From Vicugna pacos (taxonomy: Eukaryota > Chordata > Mammalia > Artiodactyla > Camelidae): a stretch of DNA of 64,000 nt. The stretch covers positions 4,526,001 to 4,590,000 of the forward strand of contig NC_133007.1 of NCBI RefSeq assembly GCF_048564905.1, given 5' to 3'. Position 1 is the first letter of the stretch, and each line of letters begins with the position of its first letter. The notes below the pieces were generated by a model that was not told the origin of the DNA, searched no databases, and worked only from the letters and a program-made list of their open reading frames with translations. The translations under genes were made by a program, and so were the position numbers. Shown here one piece after another: positions 23,685 to 36,964 of this stretch.

Positions 23685-26600
23685 GACAATTTTAATGAGG
23701 TATAATTTACTCCTCTCAACTTAAGGCTTCAATGGCTTTTGATAAATGTGTTCACTTGGGCTACCAACAAAAAATCAAAATAATGAACATTTCCATCAAC
23801 CCCGAAGGTTGTTCCCTTAGTCCCCCTCCCAGGGTGATCTCACCCCATCACTGTATTCGGGGAGCCAGGGATCTACTTTCTGTAAATACAGGGTGCATTT
23901 TTCTTTTCTGGAGTTTCGTTACACTGAGTATCATACAATATCTATACCTTTGTGTCTGACTTCTTTTAGCATACTTGTTTCATGATTGATCCATTTTGTC
24001 ACATGTCTGAGTAGTTCATTCATTTTTATTGCTGAATAGTATGCCAGTGTTAAATATTTTATTTATATATTCACCTCCTGATGGACATTTGTGTTGTTCT
24101 CAGTTTGGGCTACAATAAACAAAAGTGAAAGCAACATTTGTGAACATAAAGTCTTTATGTGGACATATGCCTTCATTTGTCTTGGATAAAATACCTAGGA
24201 GTGAATTGCTTGATCATATGGTAAATATATGTTTCACTTTTGGAGAAGCTGCCAAAACTCCTTTCCAGAGTGGCTGCAGAATTTTGCATTCCCATCAGCA
24301 GTGTATTATGAGAGTGCCAGGTGCATCACATTCTCCCCAACACCTGGTAGCACTGCTCATTTTAATTTTACCTGCTCTAATATTCTAATAGATGTGTGAT
24401 GACATCACATTATGGTTTAGTTTTCATTTCCCTAACAATGAATGACAGTGAGGACCTTTTCAAATTGCCTGTCTGTATATCACCTTTGGTGAAGGTTTTG
24501 TTCAAATTTGTCCAATTTTATATAGACTTTTTATTCGTTCTATTAGTGACTTGTAAGGTGTTTTTTTTTAACATATTCTAAAATGCAGTCCTTTGTCACA
24601 TGTGTGTTGATAATGTTTTCTCTCAGTCTGAGACTTGGCTTTGAATTTTCATTTTCTTACTGGTATATTATGAGGAACAGAAGTTTTAAACTTCAGTGTA
24701 ACCCAATTCAAACATTTTTATGTCCATGCTCTTGTGTCCTATCCAATAAATCTTTGTCTATCTGAAGGTTACAAAGTTTATTCTAGAAGTTTTATAGTTT
24801 TAGTATTTACATTTAGGACTACGATCTGTTTCAAGTTAATTTTAGTGTGTGATAAAGTAAGGGTTGAGGTTCATTTTTTCTGTCATAATAAGTTGTTTCA
24901 GACCATTTCTTCAAAAAGTAATCCTTTCTATATTGAATTATCTTGGCATCTTTGTTGAAAATCAATTGATCATACATATGTGGGTCTATTTTTGGACTCT
25001 ATTGTAGGTCATTGATCTATGCGTCTAAATTTATGCCAATAACACACTGTTTTGATTACTTCAACTTTATAGTAAATGTTGACATCAGTAAGTCTAAGTC
25101 CTGTAAATTTATTATTCTTTTTCATAATATTTTTGGCTGTTCTAAGCATTTAGATATCCATATAAATTTTAGAATTAGCTTAAAATTTCCTACAAGAGAG
25201 CCTGCTGGGATTTTTATTGGCATTTCACTGAATCTATAAATCATTTTGGAGAGAAGTGACATTTTAATAACACTGACTCATAGCAATACTGGTCTTATTG
25301 AGATTTCATTAAATCTGGAGATCAATTTGAAGAGAACTGAAATTCAACAATATTCAGTCTTCCAAGCTATTGACATGGTAAACCAATCCATTTAGGTCCT
25401 CATTAATTTCTCACACAAACTTTTCTAGTTTTCAGGGTAGAGGTTTTATGTATTTCGTGCTCTTGCAAATGATATTTCTTATTCTAATTTCTATTTTTAT
25501 TGCTAATATATAGAAATACAATTGACTTTTGCATATTGATTTTGTATCCTGAAATCTTACTAAAATTACTTATTAGTGCTAGTGGGGTTTTTTTTTCTGT
25601 AGATTCGTAAGGATTTGCAGTATGTTTGAGCATGTCAGTTGTGAATAAAGATGGTTTTACTTGTAGCTTTCTAGTTTGTTTGCTTTTTATTTCTTTTCCA
25701 TGTCTTACTGCACTGGTAAGAATATCCCGTAGAATTTGAATAGAAGTGGAGAGAGTCAATATCCTTGTCTTTTTCTTGATCTTAGGGTAAAAGGATTCAT
25801 TAAGTGATATGTTAGCAATAGTTTTTTTTTAAACAGCTTTCTCGAGTTATAGTTCACATGCCACAAAATTCAACCATTTTAAGTACACTTTATTATTTAA
25901 TTTATTCTGATTTACTCAGTGACTTTAGGATATTCATAGAGATGTGCAATCGTCAGCCTTTTATCAGATTGAAGAGGTTCTCTTCAATTCTCGGTTTCCT
26001 GGGAGATTATTACCATGGATGGATGTTGAATTTTTTTCAAATGCTTTTCTTGCATCAGTTGAAATGACCATACAGTTTTTCTCCTCTATTGTGATAATAA
26101 GATGAACCACACTAACTGATTTTTAATATAAATCAACCTTCTATTCCTGGGATAAACACCACCTGGTCATGATGTATTATGCTTTTTCATATTTTATTTT
26201 TGGTTTGCCAATACTTTGCTCGAGATTTTTGATCCATGTTCATGACAGATATTGGCCTGTCATTTTCTTGTAATATTTTTGTCTAGCTTTGACATCAGGA
26301 TAGTGCTCGCCTTATGAAATGAGATGAGAAATGTTTCTTCCATATTTTCAAAATGAGTTTATGGAGGGTTGGTGGTATTTCTACCTTAAATCTCTGATAC
26401 AGTTCACCAGTTAAGCCATCTAGGTCCGCAGGTTTCTTCGTGGGAAAGCTTCTAATTGTTAATTAATTGATAGAGGTTTTCTATTAATTTTCAAAACAGT
26501 TTTGACTGTCTTTCAAGAAATTTGTCCATTTCATACAGGTTGTTGAGCTCACTGGCATCGTTTACAACATCCCATCAGCTACCCTTGTAAGTGTGAGGAG

Positions 26601-29600
26601 CTTAGAGATGTTTTCTTTTTCATTATTGATATTGGAAATATTTATATCCTTTTTGTTTCTTCATCAGTATATCCAGAGGTTTATTTATTATATTGATCGT
26701 TTGAAAAAATCATCTTTGGATTTTATTGATGTTCTTTATTATTTTTCTATTTTCTGTTTAAGAAATTGATTATTATTTGCTTCCTACTAATTTGAGGTTT
26801 AATTTACTCTTATATTTCCAGTTTGAGGTGGAAGCTTTTATTACTGCTTGTAGAGTTTTATCCTTTTCTAATGTTAAGTTTTTGAACCTATAAATTACCC
26901 TTTAAGTTACATTTCACAAATTATAATGTGAGTTTTCTTTTCATTCATCCCCAAATATTTTCTAACTTCCACGTGACTTCTTCTTTGAACTATGCATATT
27001 TAGAAGTAAGCTACTGAATTTCCAAATATTTGAGGATTTTCCAGGTATTTTTTTCGTTCCTTATTTCCAATTTAATTCCTGTGATCTGAGAACATATTAC
27101 ATACGATTTCAGTCATTTAAAATTTCTAGAGACCTGTTTAATAGCTGATATATGGTCTATCTTGGTAAATGTCCATGTATACTAGAAAAGAATGTATATT
27201 TTGCATTTGTTGAGTGGAGTATTCTCTAAATGTCAGTTAGTCCCACTGATTGAAATGTTTAAATCTTCCATAACACTATTTTCTGTCTGCTTGATCTGTC
27301 AGTTACTGAACGGAGTGTTGATATCTGCAGCTGTAATAATAGATTTGTCTTTTTCTCTTTTCAGATCTGTCAGGCGCTTCATGTCTTTTGAAAGTTAGTT
27401 ATTAGGTGGATACACACTTAGGATTATTATGACTTCTTGATTAATTGACCCCTTTTATCATTGTGAAATACGCCTGTTTATCCCTGGTAATACTTCTTAT
27501 TCTGAAGTCTATTTTTTCTGCTGTTAATATAGCTAAAAACAGCTTTATATTTACCCAGGATTTCCCCTTTAATATGGGTCTTTATATTTAAACAGAATTT
27601 TTATAGACCATGTGCATATAGCAGGGGGTTTTACTATCCTAACAATCTCTGACTTTTTATTGTAGAGTTGAGACTATTTACATTTCATGAAATTATTGAT
27701 ACGATTGCGTTTTAATCTACCATCTTGCTAGTATTTTGCTATTTGTCTCATCTGTTCTTTGTTGGGTTTTTCCCCCTATTTTTCTACTTTCTTTTGGATT
27801 AACTAAGTATTTTAAATTTACATATCATCAACCACTATTGGTTTGCTAGCTATCTTTTTATTTCTTAAACGTTCATCTAGGGTTGACAATATGCATGTTT
27901 ATCTTATTTCTGTTTACCTTGAAATAACATTATATACTACCTCACATAAAAAGTAAGAATATTGCAACAATATACTTGCATTTCCTTATCCTGTCCTTTT
28001 GTACTATTGATGTCATACATTTTGCTTTTTCACGTTAAAATTTCCACAATGTATTATTTCTGCTGTAAGCAATCAACTACATTTTAAGAAATTTTAAAAT
28101 GATTTTTGAAAGCCCTTGATATTTACCCACATATGTACCATTTTTAGAGTTCTCCATTTGTTTGTATTAGATCCACATTTTCGTCACACATCATTTTCCT
28201 TCTGGCTGAAGAGCTATATACTTGTAATGAAAGTCTGCTGGCCACAAACTCCCACAGCTTCTGTCTGAAAAAAGTTTTTATTTTATCTTCAGGTTTGAAA
28301 GGTATTTTCAGGGGGTCTAGAATAATAGGTTGACAAACTTTGCCCCCACCCTGTAAGGATATAATACCTTCAACTTGCATGCTTTCTGAAGAAAAGTCTG
28401 TCATAATTCTTATCTTTTGTTGCTTTGTATATAATGTGTCTTTTCCCCCATACCTCCCTGTAAGGTTTTTCTCAGCATCAGCAGACTGCTGTGGTTGGGC
28501 TGTGAGGTTCTCGGGGTGGCTTTCTCATCATTTATCTTGCTTATGTATTTCCATGGAGTTCTTTAGGTCTTAGTTTATATTTTTCATAAAATTTGAAAAA
28601 CATTTGGTCATTATTTCTTCAAACATTATTTTTGTCCTCTTGTTTTTCTCTTTTCTCCTTCTAAAGACTCCAGTACACATGTTAGTCAATATGACACTTC
28701 CCCTTGGGTCTGCTTATTTTTCTTAATTTTTTAAATCTCTGGGTATAAGCTTCATTATGGACAGGTTCTACTGCAATGTCTTCAAGAGGTTCTATTCCAC
28801 TTCATCTTTTTCTAAGTCATGTCTATTCTGCTGTTTGTCCCTTTAGCAAGTGAATTTTTCATTTCAAACATAAGTTCCCTTTACTTTCTCTTTGTGCTTC
28901 CCTTTTCTCGACTCATCATGTCCAGATTTTCCATTTAGTAACTTGCCATATTAGATGTATTTATTATACATGTTTTCATGTCTTTGTCTGTTAGTTTTAT
29001 TCCCTCTGTCATTTGGGGGTTTGTTGGTGTTGACTGATTTTCCTCTTGCCTATGGATCACATTTTCCTGCTTTTTTTTCTTTTGCATGTCTTGTAATTTT
29101 TTATTAGGTGTCAAACATTGTGAATCTTTCATTGTTAATTATTAGATTTTGTTTAACTCCTATAAAAATGTTGAGCATTTGCTCTCACAGCAAATTAAGT
29201 CCCTTGCAGATTAGTTTGATTCTTTTGATATTTATTTTTAAGCTTTGTAGTGTACATCTAATTATCCTTCACTCCAGATCTATTTTAGCCCTACCACTAA
29301 CACCGAAGTCTTATAAGGTCACTACTAAATATTGCACACGTAGAATGAGGTCTCTCTACTCTGGCTGGTAAAAACTCAAGTTATTCCTGGTCCTGTGTGA
29401 CCTCTAGGAATTGTTCAGCTTACAAGTATGTAAAAAGAAAATTATGTGCCAGAAATCTCAACCTATGGTTATACAAATTTCTAATCAGCCAAAGACGCAA
29501 GGGGACCCATATGCAGATTTCTGGTGCTCTTTCTTAGCATAGCTCCCCCTTTAAGTACTCTGTCTCACAAATTCTAGCTGCCTCAGCCCACCTAAATTCT

Positions 29601-29850
29601 AATTTGTCTTCTCAATTCATCAAAATGCAGGGTTCTGTTTGGTTCTCATTTCCTGCACCAAGGTCCAGAAATTGGAGGGAGAAGACCAGAACCATCACCG
29701 GATTCACATCATTTGTTTCCCTTCTCAGAAGTCATAGTGCTATGCTGCCTGTTGTCTGAAAAAATATATTTTGTCCAATTTTCTAGCTGTTTTTGGTGGC
29801 AGATTAAATGCAGACCCTACTCTACCCCATGGCTGGAAATCAAAGTATAT
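23685..29850 (-). mobile_element. Nearly full-length ancient L1 (L1M type)
   Basis: The whole stretch reads as one L1 in reverse. The 3' UTR is at 23685-24100 (aggtataatttactcctctc). The ORF2 C-terminal and reverse-transcriptase regions are at 24100-26450 and the endonuclease region at about 26450-27750 (e.g. 'gatatatggtctatcttggt', 'attgaccccttttatcattg'). ORF1-like sequence is at 28140-29130; minus-strand frames at 28144-28404 (FFRQKLWEFVASRLSLQ) and 28935-29132 fit L1M ORF1. The 5' UTR ends near 29850 ('atattttgtccaattttcta' then 'ccatggctggaaatc'). About 6.1 kb remains, close to a complete element, but no frame is longer than 91 codons. One later L1 tail is nested inside it. Confidence 0.75.
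25820..25958 (-). repeat. L1 3' end nested inside the older L1
   Basis: A T-run (reverse poly-A) is followed by 'cagctttctcgagttatagt', 'tcacatgccacaaaattcaa' and 'agagatgtgcaatcgtcagc', which is the reversed L1M 3' terminus. The host L1 reads 'gatatgttagcaatag' before and 'ttttatcagattgaagaggt' after, which are adjacent in an intact L1. This is therefore a later insertion of about 139 bp. Confidence 0.6.
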
Positions 29851-31035
29851 GTAAATGTCAAAAAAACCCCAACATATTTTAAGTAACTATTACTTGTATA
29901 GCAACTTCATACAGCATAAGACAGTACCCAAAATATAATTTCTTAACCCTGTATCGATTGAAGAATGATATAAATCACCTAATATTTGAAGAAATTGTAA
30001 AAAGTCTTTGAACACGTAATAAATGAGGAGTTAGTACTTTATTCCCAAAATGTAATGAAAGCCTGTCAGGCAATCTGAGGATCATTTGCATCTGAATAAT
30101 ACAATAACTAGTTTTAAGGAAGTAAGCAGTTTTTTTCAGCACTTCATCTGACAGTATTCAACAACCTAATGTTTTTTGCCCTTGAGAAATTTTTCTGACC
30201 AAATAACTTCTACTCTTTTTGGTTGTTTCCATTTCCCTGAAATGCAAAGGTGGTTTTCATGGTAGGGTACTAATTAGAAGACTGCCAAGCCACTATCTCT
30301 CTAGAAAATAAAGATTCCTCCAAACTTCAAGACTCACAATAATTAAGATAAAATGTTCTACATGATGTCTTTATCTTTATTGGTGATCAAGATTCTTCTT
30401 CCCAATCCTCTATGCCCCTCAATCCTTCAACAAGACCGTCACCGCCACTACAATACTAGTCCCAGCTTACACATAGGTTAATTTACTCTTTTTTATAACA
30501 CTGATTGCTTTCAACTTGGAATGCATTTTCAGATGGGTTAGAGACTTTCTGACATGCTGTGGTGTATGTTAGAGATTCTGTACAGGATCCAGGCCAACTC
30601 GAGAGAGAAGTCTTTTTAAGAAAGAAAATAGATAAGCATGTTCACAGCACAACTTAATGCCTACAGAGTCCACAAGTCCTCTGTTTCCCACAAATATTGA
30701 GGTACTGCCTCACGAACATAAAGACTGGATTAGTCCTGGCCTTGGTACTAATGGTTGGATTAAAAGTAGCATCTCAGCGAATTGCTAGCCAGTTGTTCCT
30801 TAAGTTGGCCAAAGGGCAAAAGCACAAGTCAAATTTTCCACTGATTCTGCTCAACATCCTGCCACACCCAATGAACTTCGTCCAGTGCTGCAGACTCCTT
30901 GGTGTCTAGCATCTGATTGCCCTAAGGATGCAGAACTTATATATGGCATTGTTGTCTCAGAAGCTTAAAAGAAATTCCCTGCCAGAATAATCGGGTACAA
31001 TGAAGGGGAAGAAACCTTTGTCAAGTTTCTAATTC
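29851..31035. other. Unique sequence
   Basis: No repeat or gene recognised. The frame at 30697-30909 (70 residues) has no known relatives to my eye. Confidence 0.45.
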
Positions 31036-31039
31036 AAAA

Positions 31040-31255
31040 AATCTCGTTATTAATTATTTAACATGTGTTAGCTCATGTAATCCTCACAAATCTACAAGGC
31101 ATGTATTTGTATTCCTCCTTTTCAGATAAGAAAAGTAAACCTTAAAAAGGTTAAATAAGGTTCCCAAGGTCCCATGAGAAGTTGTAGAGGTAGAGCCAAC
31201 ATTCAAACCCAGATTCATATGGCAGCCAAAATTGTGTTCTGAATCACAGACTTAA
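31040..31255 (-). repeat. MIR SINE, nearly full length
   Basis: Reversed MIR order: 'tgttagctcatgtaatcctc', 'cttttcagataagaaaagta', 'gttcccaaggtcccatgaga', then the tRNA-like 'acattcaaacccagattcat'. Confidence 0.65.
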
Positions 31256-31417
31256 TTTGCGAGTCCAAGTTTGGCTTTTCACAGATAGAACTCTCCAACA
31301 TTCACAATCCTTTTAAGAGAAACTATAAACTCTGAAAAGAGAATGGATGAGAGACTGGGTAAAAGGGGAATAAACCTAACCCTGGAGTCCAAGATTCATT
31401 CTGGGTTCACAGTAATA

Positions 31418-31560
31418 TCTCATCTCTTCTCTTCTCTTCCCTTCCCTTTTCTTCTCTTCCCCTTCCTTCCTTCCTTCTTCTTTCCTCCCTCCCTCCCTCC
31501 TTCCCTTCCTTCCTGTCTTTCATTTCCTTCTATCTCTCTCTCTTTCTTGCTTTCTTCAAT
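31418..31560. repeat. Polypyrimidine low-complexity tract
   Basis: About 140 bp of almost only C and T (runs of cttct, ttcc and ccct). It adjoins the 3' end of the minus-strand L1, so it probably grew from that element's reversed poly-A tail. Mirror-like pyrimidine tracts can form triplex (H-DNA). The frame at 31343-31570 (PLPPSLPSCLS...) is a by-product. Confidence 0.9.
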
Positions 31561-34035
31561 TGAAGTGTAACTGACATATGACATTGTACTAGTTTCAGGC
31601 GTACAACATAATGACTTGATATTTGTATATATTGCAAAATGAGCACCACAACAAGTCTAGTTAACATTCATCCCCATACATAGTAAATTTTTTTTCTCTT
31701 GTGATTAGAACTTTTAAGATCTATTCTCTTACAACACTCAGATATACAATACAGTATTATTAGCTATACTCACCATGCTGTACATTACATCTCCATGACT
31801 TATTAATTTTACAACTGGAAGTTTGTACTTTTTGATCCCCTTTATCCATTTCTCCCACCCACCCCCAGACCTGACCCCTGGCAACCACCAGTCTGTTATC
31901 TGTATCTATGAGCTTAGTTTTGTTTTGTTTTTAGATTTCACATGTTAGTGAGGTCATATGATATTTGTCTCTTTGTCTGACTTACTCACATAGCATAATG
32001 CCCTCAAGGTCCATCCATGTTGTTAGAAATGGCAAGATTTCCTTCTCTTTTATGATTAAGTAATATATATTCCTCCATCAGTGGGCACTTCAGTTGTTTC
32101 CATATGTTGCCTATTGTAAACAATGCTGCAATGAACATGAGACTTTACATCACTTTTCAAGTTTGTGTTTTCATTTTCTTCAAATAAATACCCAGAAGTG
32201 GCATTGCTGGATCATATGGTAGTTCTATTTTTAACTGTTTGAGGAACCACCATACTATTTTTCATATTGGGTGCACCAAGTTACATTCCTACCAACAGTG
32301 CACAAGGGTTCCCTTTTCTCCACGTCCTCACCAACACTTGTTATTTCTTATCTTTTTCTAAATAATCATCTTAACAAGTGTGAAGTGGTATCTCATTCCG
32401 GTTTTGATTCACATTTCCCTGATGATTAGTGATGTAGAGCATCTCTTCATGTACCTGTTGGCCATTTGTATGTCTTCTTTGGGAAAATGTCTATTCAGAT
32501 CCCCTGCCTATATTTAATCTGATTTTTTTCTTTTTTCTTTTTTTTTGCTATTGAGTTGTATGAGTTCTTTATATATTTTGGATATTAAGTCTTTACCAAG
32601 TACCCGATTTGCAAATATTTTCTCCTGTTCAGTAGGCTGCCTTTCCATTTTGTTGATGGTTCCCTTTGCTGTGTAGAAGATTTTTAGATTGATGTTGTCA
32701 CACTTGTTTATTTTTGTTGCCTTTGATTTTGGTTTCAGATTTTAAAAACCATAACCAAGACCAATGTCAAGGAGCTTACCTCTTATAATTTCTTCTAGGA
32801 GTTCTATGGTTTTAGGTTTACATTCAAGTCTTTAATCCATTTTAAGTTAATTTTTGTGTATGGTGTAAGATAGCGGTCCAATTTCATTCTTTTATGTGTA
32901 GCTGTCCAGTTTTCCCAACACCATTTATTAAAGAGGGCCTTTCCATTGTATATTCTTGGCTCCTTTGCCATAGATTAATTGTGTTGGTTTATTTCTAGGC
33001 TCTCTATTCTGTCCTCTTGATCTATTTATCTGTTTTAATGCCACCATTGTACTGTTTTAACTACTATAGCTTCATAATACAGTTTGAAATCAGACAGCGT
33101 AATAACCCCAGCTCTGTTCTTTCTCAAGATTGCTTTGGTTATTCAGGGTCTTTTGTAGTTCTATATAAATTTTAGGATTATTTGTTCTATTTCTGTGAAA
33201 AATGCCATTGGAAATTTGATAGGGATTGCATTAGTCTATAGATTACGTTGGGTGGTACAGACATTTTAACAATATTAATTCTTCCAACCCAAGAGCATGG
33301 GATATCTTTCCCTTTATTTGTGTCTTCTTCAGTTTCTTTTATTACTGTTTTACAGTTGTCAGTATATAGGTTTTTTCACCCCCTTGGTTACATTTATCCC
33401 TATGTATTTTATTCTTTTTGATGCAATTGTAAATGGAAATTATTTTCTTAACTTCTCTCTCAGATAGTTCATTATTAATGTATAGAAACACAACACAACA
33501 CAAAATCAATATGCAATAAATTTTTGCATATTGATTTTACATCCTACAACTTTACTGAATTTGTTTATTAATTCTAGTAGTTTTTCTGGTGAAGTCTTTA
33601 AGGTTTTCTATACATAATATCATGTCATTTACAAATAGAGACATTTTTACTTCTTTCTCTCTGAGTTAGATGCCCTTTATTTGCCTAATTGCTCTGGCCA
33701 GGCCTATACTATGTGAAATAAAAGTGGTAAGAGGGGCATCTTTGCCTTGTTCCTGATTACTTAGAGGAAAGGCTTTCCGCTTTTCACTGAGTAGCATATT
33801 AGCTTTACCTTTATTATGTTGAGGTACATTCCCTCTATACCCACTTTGTTGAGAGTCTTTATCATAAATGGATGTCGAATTTTGTCAAATGCTTTTCCTG
33901 CACCTATTGAGAGGCTCATATTATTTTTAACCTTGATTTTGTTAATGTGGTGGTGTATCACATTGATTGACTTGTGGATGTTGGACCATCCTTGCACCCT
34001 TGGAATAAATCCCACTTGATCACAGTGTCATCTTT
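31561..34035 (-). mobile_element. L1 LINE, 5'-truncated, 2.5 kb
   Basis: A reversed L1M 3' UTR (31561-31990) leads into ORF2 C-terminal and reverse-transcriptase coding sequence, ending abruptly at about 34035 in the palm domain. The minus-strand frame 33761-34015 is clear ORF2 ([37 protein letters not shown]). The catalytic motif A reads [11 protein letters not shown] where active L1 has SIDAEKAFDKI, so the metal-binding aspartate is lost. It is a dead copy. Confidence 0.85.
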
Positions 34036-34435
34036 TTTCTCTAAGAAAGAATGGTTGAGTTTGCTACTCCCTTTGTAAAGTTATGGGAATCCTAATGCAG
34101 AAGTTTCCTTGGCAACTTATCTGCTTCCTAACCTACAAACACATCTACATGCACGTTATTCTTATCTTTCAATGTTTATTTCACTTATTGCATAGCCCAC
34201 CCTCAAAAGCAAAGACGTTCCTCCGTTTATTCGAAGCTTATTTCCATACACAGGCTCAAAACGCTCTATGACCTCTGTGAAACTCTCCATCAATTATCCT
34301 ATGTCTTGCTTATGTATTCAACTAGTCTGTCTTTACTTACTTCTTCCTACAATTTATAAACATTCTAAAAACCCCTTTTCAATTCTACAATGTCTTCTAA
34401 CTACCTCCACATATCATTCTCCTTCAGTTTAGGAT
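34036..34435. other. Unassigned sequence between LINEs
   Basis: Pyrimidine-biased. It may include the diverged upstream part of the following L2, but I cannot align it by eye. Confidence 0.4.
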
Positions 34436-34439
34436 ACAT

Positions 34440-34858
34440 TTTTAAAAACAATGACATACATTCATTGTCTCCACTTTCCACCTCTCATTGACTTGACTCC
34501 CTGAAATATGGTGTCCAGCTCCACCACTCCAACAAAATTACTTTCATTATGATCACTTATCACTTCTAGATAAAAAAAAAAACCTAATAAATGCTCTTAA
34601 GTATTTATTTTTGTGGATTTTTGCAGTAATTGGTCCTATCCCATTCATTGTTCCCTCCATGCAATTTTATTCATCTCTGGTTTCCACGACACTGTTCTGC
34701 CGTGTCCTCTCATCTTCTGCAGTGCTCTTCCTCAGACTTCTTCATGGGATCTGCTTTCTTGTCCAGCCCCTTAAACAATGGTGTTCCCCAGTGTTCTATC
34801 TTGGCTGTCTTTTCTCACCCTAAATTCTCTCACTGAATGATTTCATCCATAGTCATTC
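34440..34858 (+). repeat. L2 LINE reverse-transcriptase fragment (left part)
   Basis: In translation 34790-34836 reads LNNGVPQCSILAVFSHPKFSH, matching the L2/CR1 reverse-transcriptase region (GVPQGSVLGPLLF..). It is followed by 'gaatgatttcatccat', the 'GDLIH' block. The element stops here and appears to resume at 35795. Confidence 0.55.
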
Positions 34859-34869
34859 CTTCAACTGCA

Positions 34870-35790
34870 ACCACAGATGCTGGAATCACAATGGTAAACA
34901 ATCCCTGTCCCTACGGGGCTTATGATCTAGTGAGAACAGTCATTCCATGAATAATCACGTAAGTAATACCACCACCATTGTGGTAAGTGCCTTGGAGGAA
35001 AAGAAGAAGGCTCTCTGAGAGTGAAAGCAGCAGAGCTAAATTAAACTGCAGGCACAGTGGAGGTTTCTATGAGAATGTGGCATTAAGCTGACCAAAGAGC
35101 AAGGTAAGAGGGACATATTCCAAAGTGAGAAAATACCATGCAATGTGGTCTGACGGGGAGAAAGTTCATTCCGAGGATAGGAAACACACGTTCGACAGTA
35201 TCACACATTTGGACAGAAGCAGGTTATCCAAAGTGTGGAGGAGCTGAGCGGTGGAGGGAGGAAGATGAGATTGGTATACGTGGACACGCAGGGGCCAGGA
35301 GGGGAAGGGTACTTTCTGACAGATGATGGCATTTATATTTTGTGGTTATTATTGGTGAGACACCCTTGAAAGATTCCAGCTGGTGGCAGCAAGGAAGTTC
35401 ACTTGAGGTTGAGGAACAGTAGTGCCAGGGAGACAAGTTTGAAGTTATTAAAATAGCAGCGGTAAAATGAGCATCTGTAAACAGCAGCAGTACAAATGGA
35501 AATGAGAGAATTGCATTAAGAAATGTACAAATCGAAGCAACTAACACAACGTGGGTGGATCGGATCTGCAGGTCAGGGAGAGACAAAGGGAGCAGGAAAA
35601 GATAACTCCCACTGAATGACTAGGCTCATAGGGAGAGAACTGAGCTTTGGAGAATGACGATAAATTGCATTTTAGACATGCTGAGTGTGAGCAGACTGCG
35701 GGTCTTCCTGGGGAAAGTGCTCAGTAGCAGCTGGAAACAGAGATCTGGGATCAGGAAGAAGGCCAGGTCTAGAGACTTGAGGGTCAGGGG
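34870..35790 (-). repeat. L2 LINE inserted in opposite orientation
   Basis: Reversed L2 from its 3' end: 'atccctgtccctacggggct', 'gtggtaagtgccttggagga', down to 'attttagacatgctgagtgt' and 'ggccaggtctagagacttga' at about 35665-35785. The middle (35150-35600) is diverged. It lies between two plus-strand L2 pieces. Confidence 0.55.
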
Positions 35791-35794
35791 ACGT

Positions 35795-36135
35795 GGATCT
35801 GAGCTCCATGTATCTAACTGCCAACTCAACCTCCCCACTCGGGTATCTCAGGTCTGTCATCTCCCTCCTAAACTTCCTCTCCTCCAGTGCCCTCTGCTCG
35901 AGGCAATGATGCCAGCACCCTTCCAGAGCTCTGTCCACATCATCCTTGACACCTCCACCTTGCTCAGCACCCACACGCAACCAATCACTGAGACCTGCCC
36001 TGTCATCACAACCTATGTCCAGCAAGTCTCAAATAGACACCTCCCTCTGCTGCAGCTTCCAACACCCCGGATCCAGTCCCCTTTAATTCTCACCAAGACT
36101 GTTTCTTACCTGCTGTCTCTACCTAAACACTGACT
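35795..36135 (+). repeat. L2 LINE fragment (right part of the interrupted copy)
   Basis: 'gatctgagctccatgtatct' and 'aactgccaactcaacctccc' continue the L2 coding region just downstream of the break at 34858 (peptide ELHVSNCQLNLPTRVSQVCHL against the L2 pattern ELQTRISNCLLDISTWMSNRHL). 'cacatcatccttgacacctc' follows in the right order. Confidence 0.55.
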
Positions 36136-36960
36136 CCCTCCCAATCCAATTCATTCTCCACGCACTAGGTACTGGGGTTATTATGTGAGCAAAACGGCCT
36201 CAATCCTTGACGCGAAGGGCCTTCACGTGAGTAAAGCGGGTTATCAATTAGGCACTTGTAACATGGACAGGTCAGTACTACAGCAGGAGAAACGGACAAG
36301 GTAAGCAAACCGATCCGCTGCCAGCAGCAGGCAGCCCAAAGATGCAGACCTTGGCGCACTGGCAGCGCCTCGGGGCCGGTTCTTACAGGTGCACACACAG
36401 TCGGAGCCGGTGAGAATGAAATTAAAGAACAGCAACACAGCTTGTGTTTGGAGCGGGAGCCCAGGGCGGTATGGAAGGCCTCATTCCGGGTGCACGTGCT
36501 TGCGTGGGAGCCACAGGCAAAGGCTGTGGCTCTTCTGTGGTGTTTTTTAATAAGCCGGACACAGGCGAGCTGTGTACACAGAAGTATTCTTTCTACTCCA
36601 ATATTTTAGCATTAAACTTTCCATTAATGAATTAAGGGCCTTGCAATATCTCCCTGGTGATGTATCAGCTGTATTTTTCCCTTACTTCATCTCACATTTT
36701 TCCTACTGCTATATATCCTAGTGAATCCTTCTTTTTGCTTTTGGCAGACTCTCTTTTTTTTTTAGGCTAATTCTTCTACCACACTTTACATTCATCTTCC
36801 AGTTTCTTTCCTCGCTCCTTCCCTCAGGTCATTCTAAGTCCTCTCTTCTTCTAAGGCAGTCTTCATTCAGTCTCTCTTCACCCCACCGGATCCGGTGCAC
36901 TTGCTTCTTCTTTCCTTCGCAAACATTTGCTTCATCCCTGTAACCCCCAGGTGTGTCACA
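36136..36960. other. Unique sequence with a CpG-bearing patch
   Basis: No gene recognised. Positions 36185-36520 have moderate GC and about ten CpGs, less dense than the 50.7-kb patch. Confidence 0.4.
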
Positions 36961-36964
36961 TAAA

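Noticed and set aside
31343-31570. Proline/serine-rich 75-codon frame
   Set aside because: It is a translation of the polypyrimidine tract.
35654-36133. 159-codon frame
   Set aside because: It crosses from a minus-strand L2 into a plus-strand L2; the recognisable part is L2 coding sequence.
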